Source: Sipunculus nudus
Lineage: Eukaryota; Annelida; Sipuncula; Golfingiida; Sipunculidae
DNA length: 64,000 bases
Assembly: GCA_026874595.1 (NCBI GenBank)
Contig: CM049317.1
Location: 29,322,901-29,386,900, forward strand
Direction: 5' to 3'
A program made the position numbers and the translations under genes. Positions within the stretch are counted from its first letter, which is position 1, and each line of letters begins with the position of its first letter. The notes beneath the pieces are model-generated. The model searched no databases, was not told the DNA's origin, and was given only the letters and a program-made list of their open reading frames with translations. Of the stretch, positions 34,441 through 47,521 are shown piece after piece.

Positions 34441-37400
34441 TAATTTTCAAAATGTTCATGTCAGTTTCAAAACTTCCATGTTTTCCTTTATGTTAACATC
34501 TCCGTTTTTTTCTGAGGGACCGTTATGACCACGTGCAGACATGTAGCAGACGCAACCTGGTGAATTTAGCTGTATCAATAAGTGATATGCCAAACAGTCA
34601 GTCGGTCACGAGCCCAGATCAAGGGATCACACACCCACTGGACTTGTGTGGACCAGATGTTTGGCCGTGCCTGGAGACTCCTGAGACACATGCTCTGGAT
34701 GACCCGCTGATGATGAACCATAGTTCCATCCATAGAGCTACGTATCTCCAGTAAAATGTTACCTACTGTCACGGTATCTCAGGCTGGTATCTACAGTCAC
34801 GCTATCTCTGGTATGCTATCTCAGGAGAGATGATGATTAACTTCATATACATGTTCTTCTGAAGTAAAACATTTCTCAGGTATTTTTTGCTGATTTTATT
34901 TTGTTTTTGAGAATATTTTGTTACCGGTTTGTTTTTGTCAGTTTTGTAAATCTAGATTTTATTGGTGTGTATTAAAGAGAGAAAGAGAGAGAGAAGGACA
35001 GAAGGAGAAGAAAGTTTTAGTAGTCATGTTCAGCAGGGGGATAGAGAGAAAGGGGGGGGGGGGGGGGGTATTGAAAAACAAGAATTAAAATGAATATTGA
35101 CCAACAGCTAAAATTATCAAGCTGCATTATGGGTAAGTTTCTGATATGATATATAGTAATTATGTTTTTCAGTTATATTGGGTGTTTAAGGGGTCCACTG
35201 CAAGGCCAAGGATAGTACTCAACATTATCTGTATCTCTACATACAAGACAGCAACCTCTGTAATAGTTCACCAGAGCATTCATTTAAATCCAGTTCTTAT
35301 TGGAAATATAATTGCATGTATTAGAGCCTATAATCAAATGTAGTACAGCTGAGAATGTACAGTATTAAAGCCATTTCAGTCACAGGCACTTAGCCAAGGA
35401 CTATAGGTATCCCTCAAGCTCCCTTTGCCTGGGGCATGGATGGTTTCTCAAAGACAGGCGTGACACGTGCTACAGACATAGTAACATATTGCTCTGTGTG
35501 TACACAGCTAACTGCTCGCCCTGACACACTTTTACTCTTCTTTCATGTCTTCTGACCTTGTCATCTGAGTAAGTTGCCATATGTGAATGCAGGGTTAGAA
35601 ATGTATGTTTTTATTGCCAGAGATGTAGGGTTAGAAATGTTTTCTCCCTGGTGACAGAGTACAAAAATGTTTACATGTCAGCATTATTTTTCTGAAATTG
35701 TTACTTTTCTTTGTTCTTTTAGGGAAAGCAACTGTTGGACTTTAAACAAAGTGCAATGAACTTTAATTATATGAGACTAACTTAATGACATTATAGTGTT
35801 CATGTAATGATATAATTTAGTTTTTTTAAAGTTAAACATCTTTATAGGTCAGTACTACCTGAATACAGCTATCTAGAGTGTGCAAGTTGTCAGTCATTCA
35901 GACCAACCCAAGTATTTTCAGAGCTGTCTTGTTCCTGTAATGCTGAAATGTGTTGACACATTGTTATACTTATTTAATGAATGTTAACTTATATGCTGAA
36001 TTATTACAACTTCTAAATTAATGGTATTAACAATTTTCACATTTAACAAGTTTTAAAGCAGTTCTTCTTGAGTCAAGCACCAGATGTCACTCCATTATAT
36101 TTTATTATTTGCTTGGTCTTGGAAAAAGGAACAATTACATCAGTATCTCTACACATCACTTATTTTTGTTATAGCAAGATTGGTATGCTTTCAGTTTAAG
36201 TAACTAGTTCTTGGATTCAACCACAAGATGTCACTGTAGTCTGTATAATTTTTGCTCATGTTCACTTGGATAAAAATAGGTTTCCAGTCAGTAAGCAGAC
36301 ATTCGCTGATAAGATCATGTCACCACCGAGAAATTTATAGGATTTAATTATCATTTTGCTTGATTGAATCAAAGATATGGAAAGGTCTCGTTTGCATAAT
36401 CAGTGACATTAATTGTGCTTTTGTGCTGATTCTGCCAGGGGGTAAAGCAGGTCTGTGCTGTGAATGTTAACAGCCAGCTGTCTTTCTGGTGTTCCTATTT
36501 ATGTCCATTAGTAAAATGACGCTGATGTAACCAGCTGAATCGTGGTAATATGTTGTTGGGTTTTTTTTGGCAGCACCTGACAAAAGGCAGTTCTTACATG
36601 GTTTTTCACCAGGGAGACTTGGGCCCTCATTTTTGATTCACTTGATTTGCACGAAGGAAAAAGATGACTCGTTTTCCGTGACTTGAATTAAAATGGTGTT
36701 CATTCATTTCATCATGTAACCTCACACCTGTATAATTTGTATTAGTGTTGGGAACAGCATATTGAATTTTATGCAAGTTTTAAATTTAACATCAGTCTCA
36801 GCATAAACTTCATAAAATACTACTTTCAATTAAAATGGTTTTAAATTAAAAATGAAAATAACAATATTGATAATGACAGGTTGATGTTGCCAGCAGAATT
36901 TCAGATTTTTAAATCCCCAGTTTTCAGATTCTGTCCTTCCTAACAAACAGATTTTCATCAGTATTTATTTATACTTCTGTCTTGTGTGTCAGTTTATTAC
37001 ACATCCACCAGATAATGAGGTATCAAGTTTTTTCTTTTTTGTCTTTTGTCTGACAGCAAGTTTGTGCAAATAATTACAGACAGATTTTGATGACATTTTG
37101 TGAAAGGTTAGTATAAAACCCAAGGAACAATCCATTATATTTTGATGGTGAATCTGTTTTAATAAAATAATTTTGACTCTTTGAGATGGGCAATTTCTTT
37201 ATTCTGGGTGAGCGCCATGCCCATTCATTGGTATTAAGGGTCATATTTTCTGTGTACTGCATGATCAGCTTTATAAAAAAAATGTAGAATCATATGCTGT
37301 CCAGTCTGTACATCAGTTTTGAAGAAATGAACAGTCACTGGTGCTGACATACAGCCTACTGTTGTAGAATTTGCACTATCTTGGAGGAAATTGGGATGGT
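34441..37400. other. Noncoding stretch with a GA tract and G17 run
   Basis: A GA-rich tract (34975-35050) runs into 17 consecutive guanines (35052-35068). A diverged duplication around the motif CCAGATGTCACT / CACAAGATGTCACT occurs at about 36077 and 36220. No gene recognised. Confidence 0.5.
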
Positions 37401-37935
37401 GATATTTGTATATAGGTAACCAGTGTGGGGATTTTAGTAATCTTAAAATTGTGCCGCACTGGTGGAAGTACTTGGCGGAGGTACTTGCTCTCTCAGGGTA
37501 CTCTTGAGTTTCTGATTCTGCACCTGCCTCATGTGTATATACTATGTTTATCAGGTACTTGCGTTAAGAGTTTTCTCAATGGAGCGACTGTCAGAGGTCT
37601 TGCAGCAGCAGATGAGAGAGAAAAAAATCCTGTGACAAGATGTGGGGGCACTTTGACCTGTGGTGATGCTTGTTGGTATTTTGTCATGCCATGCACAGCT
37701 GGAGATGCTGCAGAGGATAAGGAGGAGCAGTGATGCTGAGCAAATGGAGGTTTTATCTCTGTATCCCTGAATCTGCAGCAGGAACTTAAGACTTGTATCT
37801 CCCTCCCAAAAACACCCATGGAGAGTTGCGGGCTCTCTTCACAAAACCTTTTGATGAATGAGCTGCTTGAAGTGAGGTACAATTTGTGTAGATTTGTCAC
37901 GTTAGAAAAAATAGATACACCGAGATCCTTCATTG
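37401..37935. other. Overlapping ORFs on both strands, unexplained
   Basis: A 102-codon plus frame (37425-37733) and a 134-codon minus frame (37529-37933) overlap in a GC-richer patch. The minus protein begins MKDLGVSIFSNVTNLHK and has a Ser-rich middle; neither shows a known domain. At most one can be real. No splice or promoter support was found. Confidence 0.2.
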
Positions 37936-39684
37936 AATAAATAATAAATGGCTTTGTTTAACCAGGAAACAGGGATCACAAAAGAATTCTTTAACCAGGG
38001 GTTTTGTTGACTTTGATAGTAGAGCTTTAAGAACTGAACATTTTTATCCTCATACAATACAAATAATGTTCACTAATATGATGGCAAAAGGCAAAACATG
38101 CCATTTTATGATGCTGTTTTCATGTTGAAGATCTTTTTTCATGTCCTTTTAAGACTTTATCCTGAACAGCAGGATGTTTTTTCTTGTTAAAGGGGCCTTT
38201 TCACATACCAGTTCTGTCAAAATGACATGCAATATAGTGTATTCTCCTTAATATATTATGGTGTTTGCAAATAGATTTTTTTTTTCTTAAAGTGTTTCTC
38301 CTGTTTGCTTACTCCTATGCATAAGTGCCAATAATCATGTACCAGGCTCAATCAGAGGTGTAAAACATACACATAGCACACACGACACCTTGTGGCTGTA
38401 CAGCACAACTTCACAATTTAAGATTATTCAAGCTTCCGTTTAGTGTTTCCGCTTGTGTTTCTTCTTTTAATATTATGTTATGGTTAGCAGACACGAATGG
38501 ACTGTGTACTCACACACAGAACCATAACAACATATAAAACAGGGGAACTGGAGATAGGAAATCTGTGTACTGGGATGGTTTTTGTGGGATACTTTTGTTT
38601 TCAGTCAAAATGAACTGATAGGGTCAGATATTAAAGGTATCTAATACACATATTATTGCAAATATTTATTAACCTTTAAATGAGTATTCTGTAGGAAAGG
38701 TAGAAATCCAGATTTGTATCAGTCACTTGAAGACATTTTAAGGCCAAAAATGTAATGAATTATAGCTTAGGATTAATGTTTAATCTTATGGCAAGGAAAA
38801 TAATTGTTTATAATAATATCATATTGATTATGTAATAATTGGTCTCATCTCATTGTGAATCATTCATCTATTAAATCACACCAGGTAATAATGAGCTTGA
38901 ATTATATGAATGGTTTTATAGACTCTTATTAACTTTATTGATTAAGGATTACTGTCAGACTGATTATTAATTATTAAAGATTATTTCCTAAATACCTATT
39001 TTTCACATTTTAATTCAGATTATAATTATTTGTTAAAAGCATGCATTGTGTAAAAGCACAGTGCTGAATCCATATGATGTCATTGCCCTTTTCTCATAGA
39101 ATATGCTGGTGAGATAAATGAATGGATATAACATGAGTTATAAAGAAATATGTCCTTTTCTTTCATACAGTGGAGCAAAGATACATGAATGAATCAGATA
39201 CAGAAAGATTAAAAAAAAAAAGAAAAATTAACTGTCACCATTAAAGAACAGATTTAAAAGCAGGACACGGCACAATAATTGATTCCTCAGGGCCAGTAAC
39301 AGTGAGCGGTTGAGTTGGGAGCATTTTTTGCCTGATGTCTGTTTGGGGTTTGATAACGGAATAGCGGAACCTCTTGGTGCCTTTAAACATAGATTATGAT
39401 GCATGCTAGCAGAGCATGTGATATTTACTCAGCTGTGACTCCAGACAGTTTACGTAATTCTTCTGAGGAGATACCATCAGTGGAGATGAGCGGTCAATCA
39501 GTGGCACTCATGTCCAAAGGCAGATTTGATCTTCTTCATTAACCTGGCCCACCTTGCTGGTCCTGAATCAGAAGTCACTGATATGTAACATTAAATAGCT
39601 CATATTTGTCAGTTGAATTATCTTTATTTCCTACTGTTAGATATCTGAATTTTTGCAAAATTGCCCAGTTTTTATATGCTTGTC
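37936..39684. other. AT-rich noncoding stretch
   Basis: No gene, RNA or repeat structure recognised. Confidence 0.5.
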
Positions 39685-40232
39685 TATGACAGGGCATTTT
39701 ATGGTATACCCATTGTCCGTCCATCTGTCCGTCTGTCAGTCTTCTGGTCATTCTTTTAGTGTCTCCACAATAACTAACTGGGGCTATGATGGATTTTCAG
39801 GAAACTTACCATAACTACTTATCAATAGATTCTCCTGCCCAAGTTGGATTGTGGGCAAAATTCATACATATTTGATAAGGCCAAAGGTCACTGGCCCACT
39901 TTATGATGTCTCCACAATAACTTATCAGGAATATGATGGATTTTGATAAAACTCAACAGAAATATTAATCAGTATAATAATCTCCCCAAAGATCCATTTC
40001 CAACAAAATCCATGTACATTTAATGAGGTCAGAGGTCACGAGAATTTGGTAGTGCTGTGATGACTTACTAAAAAATCTGATGGATTTTCATGAAACTCAT
40101 TATGAATATCAACCTGTACAGTTTCTCACCTGTATTACATTCTCAGCAAAATTCACCCATATTTAATGAGGTCAGAGGTCACAAGATATGGGTCAGGCAT
40201 ATTATGCACCATTTGAGGTGCTCTTGTTGTTT
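39685..40232 (+). repeat. Dispersed (TCCG)-type repeat, copy 2, longer form
   Basis: Homologous to 15705-16066: it shares ATGRCRGG-TTATGGTATA at the start, GTCCGTCCATC, ATGGATTTTCATGAAACTCAT and the end ATTATGCAC ... GGTGCTCTTGTT. It contains two to three sub-units of about 145-180 bp, each closing with TTTAATGAGGTCAGAGGTCAC. Perfect DR1 motifs AGGTCAGAGGTCA lie at 40026-40038 and 40169-40181. The extra internal unit relative to copy 1 shows expansion or loss of modules. Confidence 0.75.
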
Positions 40233-41480
40233 TTACTTCTACAAAAAAAATTATTTGCTTTCAGATGGGGTTGCACAATAATTGGTTTAGAAAATCTCAC
40301 AAAGCCTTTGAAAAAACAACATAATTGGAAAATGATTAAGGTTAACAACCATTTGAATTTATGATAAATGATTACGAATGTTTTCTATTATTGTTGGTCA
40401 GAAAAAAACACATGCACACACTTTTCCCACCAAACTGTTGAGAATGTAAATAGCATTATGTAAGTCAAAGTTTAATAAATCAATATTAATGTCACTATAG
40501 ACTCCTGTTTATTGGATCAGAGGGAAGCAAAATGGAGTAAAAACATGTCATGGTCACATAGACAGACATCATGCAGGGATAACGATAGATCTAACAGGGG
40601 ACACTGATGTATATAAGATATAGCAGGGGACCTGGTTACATAGAAACGCATCCTGCACATCACAGGCTACTACAACAACAGCTGCTGTTGGTGAATTAAT
40701 TAGAGCCTTCTCCAGGCCGGGCATCCTCGCGTTCCTTCATGCACTAGATGCATATGTGCGGCACATGCAGGTTATGCGTTTCTTTGTCATTGCAGTTCCC
40801 CTTGAACTGCCCAGAACTAAAGAAGAAGGGCAGGCTGTAAGGGTTCTTTATGATAACACAGTTTCTTTTTAACACAGGAGTCATTGTTGTATATCATTTT
40901 TTGGAGCATGAGACGTTGAATTAATCTTGAAGTATTTATTTAACACATCATCTGCAAGTTTATTTGTATAATTTTAAAGATAAGGATATACATTCTAAGA
41001 CAATTTCTTTTAAATATGAATCAAGGCTTCATGTGGAATTATTCTAAGGTTATGGAACAAAACAGAAACCTCAAATTGTAAAGTAGCACATTAAAAAAAT
41101 GAACACATTTTTCCATAAATTTCAGTATTGAATGGACTTTTATACCGTAAGTAGATCTTGAAATAGTATTGACAAACAAAGACAGGATTGTTATATTACA
41201 TTTGAAAACTAAAAAAAAAACAAATAAGTTAACACAACTAAAATTTAAAGTCATTTGAAGCCAAATAATTTTTTTTAAAGTCTATAAGTGCTGCATGCAT
41301 ATTCTTTTATTTATTTTATAAACACCTGATCAATATATATATGACCATAAGACTGCATAAAGAGGCTTTCTTGTGTCACTGATTGCTGGAACAGAGGCTG
41401 GCTGGTGCATCTTGTAGGGCCAGTCGGTTCTTTTACTTAGCAGGCAGCTCGTAAGACCAGCAGAGGCTGTCCAGCACGGC
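40233..41480. other. Noncoding stretch
   Basis: Mostly AT-rich. A GC-richer patch at 40690-40830 has no open frame of note. No gene recognised. Confidence 0.45.
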
Positions 41481-42213
41481 AGCCAATCACAGGGCCATCT
41501 GTTGATAAATAGGTCAGTCCGGTTTTCTGAATCAGGGGGGGCCAAGCCAGGAAACGTAGGAGAGCTTCCGTGGTTATGCAGTTCTAGGAGATTATGCAGA
41601 GGGAAGGCTGACCGTTCTCTCAGGATTAACGGATTAACGCAGTGTCCTACTTTGTTAAACTTGTGAATGAGATCATGTTACGGTTGTCTGTGGCTGTGGA
41701 TGCTGTAAAATCAGCTGCTGTAGTACAAGTTTCAGCCTCTTGACAGCCCCTGCTTTAGTACAAGTTTTAAACTTTCACGCTGCACTGGTGCATGGTGCAA
41801 ACAGCATCTTACAGTACAGATAAAAGGTTAGTACTGCTTTGAGACTACTCAACAGACGATTTTGGATTTGACAACGGCAAGAATCCAATCGAATAGGAAT
41901 TATCTGGATTCAGGTATACACAGTGACTGGATAATTGCTTATTTTGACTACTGTGTATTGAAGTGATAAAGTTTGGATATATTCTTCTTGGACATGCTCC
42001 AGCAAGTTCAAAAGAATGGATTTATTCCATCAAGTTAAAGTAATGGATATAAGCTCTAAGAATTAAAAGAGTACTCTGTTTGACTATTGTGATCTAATTC
42101 TTTGTGTACACTTTAAAGAACTTTATGAAATGTCAAGTCAATTGGAATTTTGAATTCCTTCCTTGTGGTGCAAAAGAAGAATCTCAAATTGGAATATACA
42201 TGCAGCATATCAG
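41481..42213 (+). promoter_or_regulatory. Candidate promoter (CCAAT) and long noncoding first exon
   Basis: CCAAT in AGCCAATCAC lies at 41483-41487, followed by the TATA-like GATAAATAGG at about 41504. Transcription could start near 41535. GC and CpG are raised from about 41390 to 41780. Two donors are possible: AAAG|GTTAGT at 41826 and CAG|GTAATA at 42213. No long frame exists between, so it would be a 5' UTR exon, possibly joined to the signal-peptide exon at 51845 by a ~9.6-kb intron. This is inference from motif layout. Confidence 0.28.
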
Positions 42214-44093
42214 GTAATACATTTTAAATATCATATCAGCTGGAACTTAATATTATATCAATTGGAATTGTCAATTGGAATTATTTCCAAATATATTTTT
42301 CACTGATATAAATTTACTATAAAATCTTTGTTAGAGAACATTCAATGAGACAAAATAAGATGTCATAGTTGGAAATCTTATTTGTACATGTACCAAAACA
42401 GTTTATATCAGAAGTCTTGTACCAGTTAAAATTATAACTAAAAGATATGAATAGCTGATCAGTTTGAGACCTGGCCATATCGCAAAACTTACTTCAACAT
42501 GTGTAAGTCCTGTAGGAAATATTAATGAACCGGTTGTACACAATACAGCTCTGATCTTTTTATTCAAATCAGATCAACATTCCCGTCCCATCTGTATATT
42601 TCAAAGGATATAAGAGTCCTTCCATTCTGAAGCATATGGTGGAACATGATAGTTGTACAAAAACATATTCAGGATATTGACTTTGAGGTTACAGGTGAGT
42701 ATCGTTTACAGGATCTGGCATTTTGAGAGAAGACTACCTAGACCTTATATAAACACTTGGTACCTGTAAAAATGATTTGCGCAGGATGTGTGCATTTACT
42801 TAGGAAATCTTGACGAGAGCATTAATAGCTTAAGTCTCACTCAACTTTTTTTTTGCATCCTTTAATCGTTCAGGGTTTTGTTCATCTTTCACCGAAGGGC
42901 TTAGATAGCTAAACATAAAGGCAGTTAATTGCATAAATTCATTGCGCAAACATCTTTACTTATATTGATTCTCTCCTTGGCTTGTTAACATTTGGCCTTT
43001 GGCAGACTAAAGGTTTATGCAAATTATCTAATTGTACCATAGTTCAAAGAGGTTTGGAGGCTAACAATTAACATTCATAATAAGAACATCTGTCAGGCAA
43101 ATATTGATTTATGGATATTAATTAAGAGTATTAATGAAACATATTTTGCATATGTTACTGTATTGTCTTTTTATCCATCCACTTCTTAAATAAGCGCCAA
43201 TTAAAACACAGAATATTTGAAGAAAAAAACATTTTTTTAAGGTAGTACATCTCTCTTTCATCAGATTAGACATTGCATGAAATTCATAATTTGTAAATAA
43301 TTTATTTCCCTAAGTTTATTAATTTGATCTTAATTTTTCTTCCCTAAATTCATATTATGCAAATCAGATCCCCTAAATTACATTTTAAGTTAAATTTTTA
43401 TCATCATTATGATAAGACATAAGTTCTTCAGATATCACTAACTTATCTATTGAGGAAATGTCATTTTGGGGTTATTGTAATATCTGTAAGATAACTCTTG
43501 AGCATTTGTGACATAGTGACATTTATAATGCTCCATTAAAGAGGGCCTTGAAGTTGTTAGGACCACAGGTCTCCAGTTCAATGTGTAATAGTATAAAATT
43601 GCATGTGTATTGGTACACACTTTTGCATTAAATTTGATGTTGCAAACATTTACTAGGGGTGTTAAGTGTTTGCTGGGTTTTGTGGGCCATGGGTTACTTC
43701 TGATCAGGAATTAATGCATTCCACCTGTTTGAGATGTGTACTTTTGTATTTATACCACACATCCACTGAGGCAGACCAGAGGTAAATATCTTAATGGATG
43801 AAGTGCTTACTGGACAGGGAATGATAGATGAGAGATTAACAACTGGAGGTGGTCACTTGGGATTAGCGTACATGGACACTTGGGACATCCCATAGCGTGA
43901 CAATAACTGACCAGTCACAGCTGTATAACAGATATAGGACAGAATGTGACAGTGGATGACAGCTGGACAGAACCTTTGTCAAAAATTAAATGAATGAGCA
44001 CTTCCAGGCCTAGGGCTAATGACCTTTCTTGGTCACGGAGCTGTGTTCTTGTTATAGTAAGCCTATACCACTTCCATATTATCTCCATCACTA
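42214..44093. other. AT-rich noncoding stretch, probably intron
   Basis: No gene, RNA or repeat recognised. Confidence 0.5.

Positions 44094-44131
<38 letters not shown>
44094..44131. repeat. (TA)n microsatellite
   Basis: About 38 bases of TA dinucleotide repeat. A short CT-rich tract follows at 44220-44290. Confidence 0.95.
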
Positions 44132-44134
<3 letters not shown>

Positions 44135-44290
44135 ATATGCATCTTTTGATGTTTCCTGTACTCTTCAGCTTTTTACATTGCTGCTGTTTCATGTTTAATT
44201 TCTTTATCTTTTCTCATTTTCTCTCCTTTTCTCTTTCTCTGTAGATATCACTCTCAGATCCCTTTCTTTCTCTCTCTCTCTTTCTCTGTC

Positions 44291-45365
44291 ACATAACTAT
44301 TATAATCAGCCTTAATTTCAAATAAAATAATAATGTTAGGAGTATAAATGGTAAGAACAGAAAATTAGTTATGCTACCTCTACTTCTAATAATTATTAGA
44401 TGGTAGATATTATTAGTATTTATTTAGATATTATATATTTGACATTGTTAGTATTTAATAAGGATGATACTGTTTTACAAACAAATAAAATCTAAACATT
44501 TCGTTGATACATGAAATTTAAAGAACTTGATGACATGTTGTTTTGGTGAAAAAAATATAATTTTTACCAAGTAGGGTTTGCAAAGAACTATAGATTTACC
44601 AGAATGAAGTTGAAGTTTACTGCAAGGACAGAGGACTTTTTTTTTACATGGCATTGACTTGTACAAAGGTCCTTGGTTGTCATCATGTTCATGTCAAAAG
44701 ACTTAATAACAATGTACTGATGGAAATTAAAATCTTGTTCACTTGATGTAAAGTGAATTCTGTGCCATAAATATTTTTTCATTGTAAAACACAGACACAA
44801 CATCAGGTGACGAGGCTGTATGCCTCAAAGGAGTCTGTGATTAGTTCTCTGTCGTGTTGGAGAAAAGTTAATCCTTAACATGATAACACGACATTAACAG
44901 AATGAGAGTCCCCATCAGGGACCATCCATCAAATCAACTTTCACAGGGATCATTTATGCTTCTTTATCTGGTGGCGGCAAGCCATTTGAAGCTGCACAGA
45001 CTCAGGACTAAAGGAATGTATTGGAGGGGACAGGTCTGATGTATGAGGTGGAAGCGGTGGTTTTCCTGAATGGAAGTCGGCAGATTGGATCAGATACTCC
45101 TAAGTTTGAGTTAGGGCAGGAACAGGCAGGGGGTCCACATGCTGGGCAGACTATCTCACTTCCACATCACTGCCAGCCTGCCCCTGATGCTGTTGCATTC
45201 CGCCATCAGCACTGTTTCCTGACAGTCACAGACAATTTACCAGTCTGCCATGGGCAGTGTTAATGACCAAGAAATCCTATTAAAATGTTGAAAAGAAAGG
45301 GCTCTCCTGCATGTATTCCTCACCCTTTATCTTCTGACACAGTATTCACTCTTTGACTTCTAACT
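44291..45365. other. Noncoding stretch
   Basis: No gene recognised; the 80-codon frame at 45021-45263 lacks splice or domain support. Confidence 0.45.
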
Positions 45366-45870
45366 GCAACAGAGGCTCAGTGGCTTTTAGCTGCAACATA
45401 GGACTGCAACAGAGGCACAGTGCCTTCTAACTGCATCAGAGGCACAGTACAGTCTAGCTGGTACAGAGGCACAATACCCTCTGACTGCAACAGGGGCACA
45501 GTAGCTCCTAACTGTGACAGAGGCACAGTGCCTTCTAACTGCAGCAGAGGCACAGTGCCTAACAAGTGCAACAGAGGCACAGTGCTTACAAGTGCAACAG
45601 AGGCACAGTGCCATCTAATACCAACAGAGGCACAGTACTTTCTAACTGGTACAGATGCACGGTACCATCTAACTGCAACCGAGGCACATTACCTTTATTA
45701 TAATAGCAACAGTGGTACATGTATTACAACTGGAACAGAGTCCAAGTGTCTTATAACTGCAACAGAGGCACAGTAATTACCCTGTGCCTTCCCACATCAA
45801 TAGGGGCACAGCACTAACTGTGTGCCTCCTGACTGCAACAGTAGTACAGTTCTTACTGACTGTGTGCCTT
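45366..45870. repeat. 27-bp minisatellite
   Basis: AGAGGCACAGT recurs every 27 bases (45411, 45438, 45465, 45492, 45519, 45546, 45573, then 45599), degenerating to both sides. Because the period is divisible by three, several frames stay open and give nine-residue repeats such as RGTVPSNCN on plus and LEGTVPLLQ on minus. No start context, splice site or single favoured frame supports translation, so I treat it as noncoding. Confidence 0.88.
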
Positions 45871-46970
45871 CTAACCACAACAATTATATTGCAAATAAAA
45901 AACAGCAGCATATTGTATGAAGTGCTCAGTGTGGTATGTATAATTAAATTTGGACAAAATGTATTGAATGATAAACAAAATGCAGCACTTTTCCAAAGGT
46001 CAAGGTCATGAGAACCTCTGTAAATGGCATGGTTTAATGCTTGACGTCAGAGTTTAAAGTTGGCAAAATCCCTACCATTGCAAAGTTGGTTTCCTTTCAG
46101 TTAAATGCCATAGAGAAATCACAGTCCTGTTGCACCTAATTCCTAGATTTAAATTATTCAGGGATACCTATTGTGGACCACCTCGTCATATATTATGCAG
46201 TGTTTTTTCCCCTTTTAATGTGGATTGTAAGGAACCCCAAGAGAAATCTGTTTAATGCAGCCCTGGAATTTGGATTGTGGGCAGTAGCTATCTTGATCTG
46301 GTTTCCATGCCACAGGATACATGTTATAAATATTTATTTGGTTTGAAATCTGTAGCTGCAGTTATAAAAGGATTTCCACAGGCCATGGATAATGTTTTTC
46401 GGATTGACATTCATAATACCGCATGGCATTGATATACATTTTTACCAAGCTTGCCCCTCTTTAATTGTCAGAATATTTATATGGGATTCAGACATGGCAT
46501 TTTCTCATGGAAGGTGTTTGTTATTAAACCTCCCACATTGAAGGGAAAGCTTGTAGGGGTTGACGAATTAATGTGAATGTCCATATATAACTTTGTAATA
46601 AGTTTTTGTGGGAGGACCTTAACTAAGGTCCCCCAAGTGAAATTAAAACCATCAATTTCAGTTTGTTAAAACTTTTTTTTTCTCCCCATTTTCTGTTTTG
46701 TTCTATATCTTCAATATGGCTGATTTTCAAAATTAGATATTTTGGCATAATATTAGTCTTAGGGCTTAGATTTGCACCTGATATCTTTATTTACATTATA
46801 ACATTTATCTGTGGTCATATAACAATTTCATCATATTTCTGAATACAGCACCATGCTGTGTGTTATGTTAATAAAAAGAAAAAACACCTGTAAGAAGTCG
46901 CTGAATCATTGTATATAATGCAATGAGTCTACCTGAATTCAGCGTGGGCTAGTTGCTGTCTGTCTTACAG
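45871..46970. other. Noncoding stretch with an isolated AAGGTCAAGGTCATG motif
   Basis: AAGGTCAAGGTCATGAG at about 45996-46012 resembles the receptor-site core of the TIR element at 17226-18944 and may be a small fragment of it. Nothing else recognised. Confidence 0.45.
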
Positions 46971-47521
46971 CCCACTGTATCGTTATCTAGCATGTTTAGG
47001 GACATTCCAAATAGGCGGCGTGAGAGTGATGAATCGTTCATGGAGGGTGTTTCCAAAATATTGTCCTGCATCAAAGCAGTCGCTTGTTCAGCTTACCTGA
47101 CAGACCCGAAGACTCCGCAATTTTGCATGCAGGTCAAACATAAATCTGCCGATTGGCAAAATAAAGCATGCTTACAGATCCCCACAGCTTTTACATTGGG
47201 TTCTTCAGTCAATACGGATAGGCCAGCATCTATGTAGCTTCAACTACTACATTTCACGCTCGAGTGGTTCAGCTGGGAAGGCCCAGCGTCGGAATTTGTT
47301 TCACCAGAAGATGGGGTGTTATGATATGTATCGTTAGCTTACTGCATGCATTCCTGAGATGGTCTGTCCGGAGACCTTGTAAGACAAAATGATCCCGTGA
47401 TTACTCACGTTCTGGCAGTACCAGGGAAAGTGAGACATTCTGGATCTTATCTGGAACGCCCTTACCTTGAAGTGAAAGTAAAGGGAACTTGCATGGACAC
47501 CTTCTCTGCTGGGCTATACAT
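46971..47521 (+). other. Candidate exon, CpG-richer, splice-bounded
   Basis: The block is preceded by a good acceptor (TTGCTGTCTGTCTTACAG, ending 46970) and followed by ACAT|GTAAGT, a consensus donor after 47521. CpG and GC content are higher than on either side. It could be an internal 5' UTR exon, since the only open frame stops at 47237, or a retained regulatory sequence. Confidence 0.3.
46992..47237 (+). CDS. Possible small ORF within the candidate exon, unknown protein
   Basis: The frame is open from the acceptor at 46971; its first ATG after the acceptor is at 46992 (A at -3) and it ends with TAG at 47237, 81 residues. The protein begins MFRDIPNRRRESDESFM, with a basic then acidic start and four cysteines further on. 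It has no signal peptide or recognised domain. Natural-looking composition and CpG enrichment are the only support; it may be a short upstream ORF in a 5' UTR exon or chance. Confidence 0.2.
   Translation: MFRDIPNRRRESDESFMEGVSKILSCIKAVACSAYLTDPKTPQFCMQVKHKSADWQNKACLQIPTAFTLGSSVNTDRPASM

Noticed and set aside
33550-34528. Short ORFs with repeated VSI and SYW motifs
   Set aside because: They follow from the nested minisatellite, and the repeat period of 170 is not divisible by three.
36077-36240. Extra CTCF sites (CCAGATGTCACT motifs)
   Set aside because: They break the essential GGC core (GTC instead), so they do not fit the CTCF consensus.
37425-37933. Two overlapping ORFs as genes
   Set aside because: They overlap on opposite strands, lack recognised domains and have no promoter or splice support.
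45377-45776. Repeat-protein gene (RGTVPSNCN repeats)
   Set aside because: The 27-bp minisatellite is open in several frames on both strands with no start, splice or frame preference.
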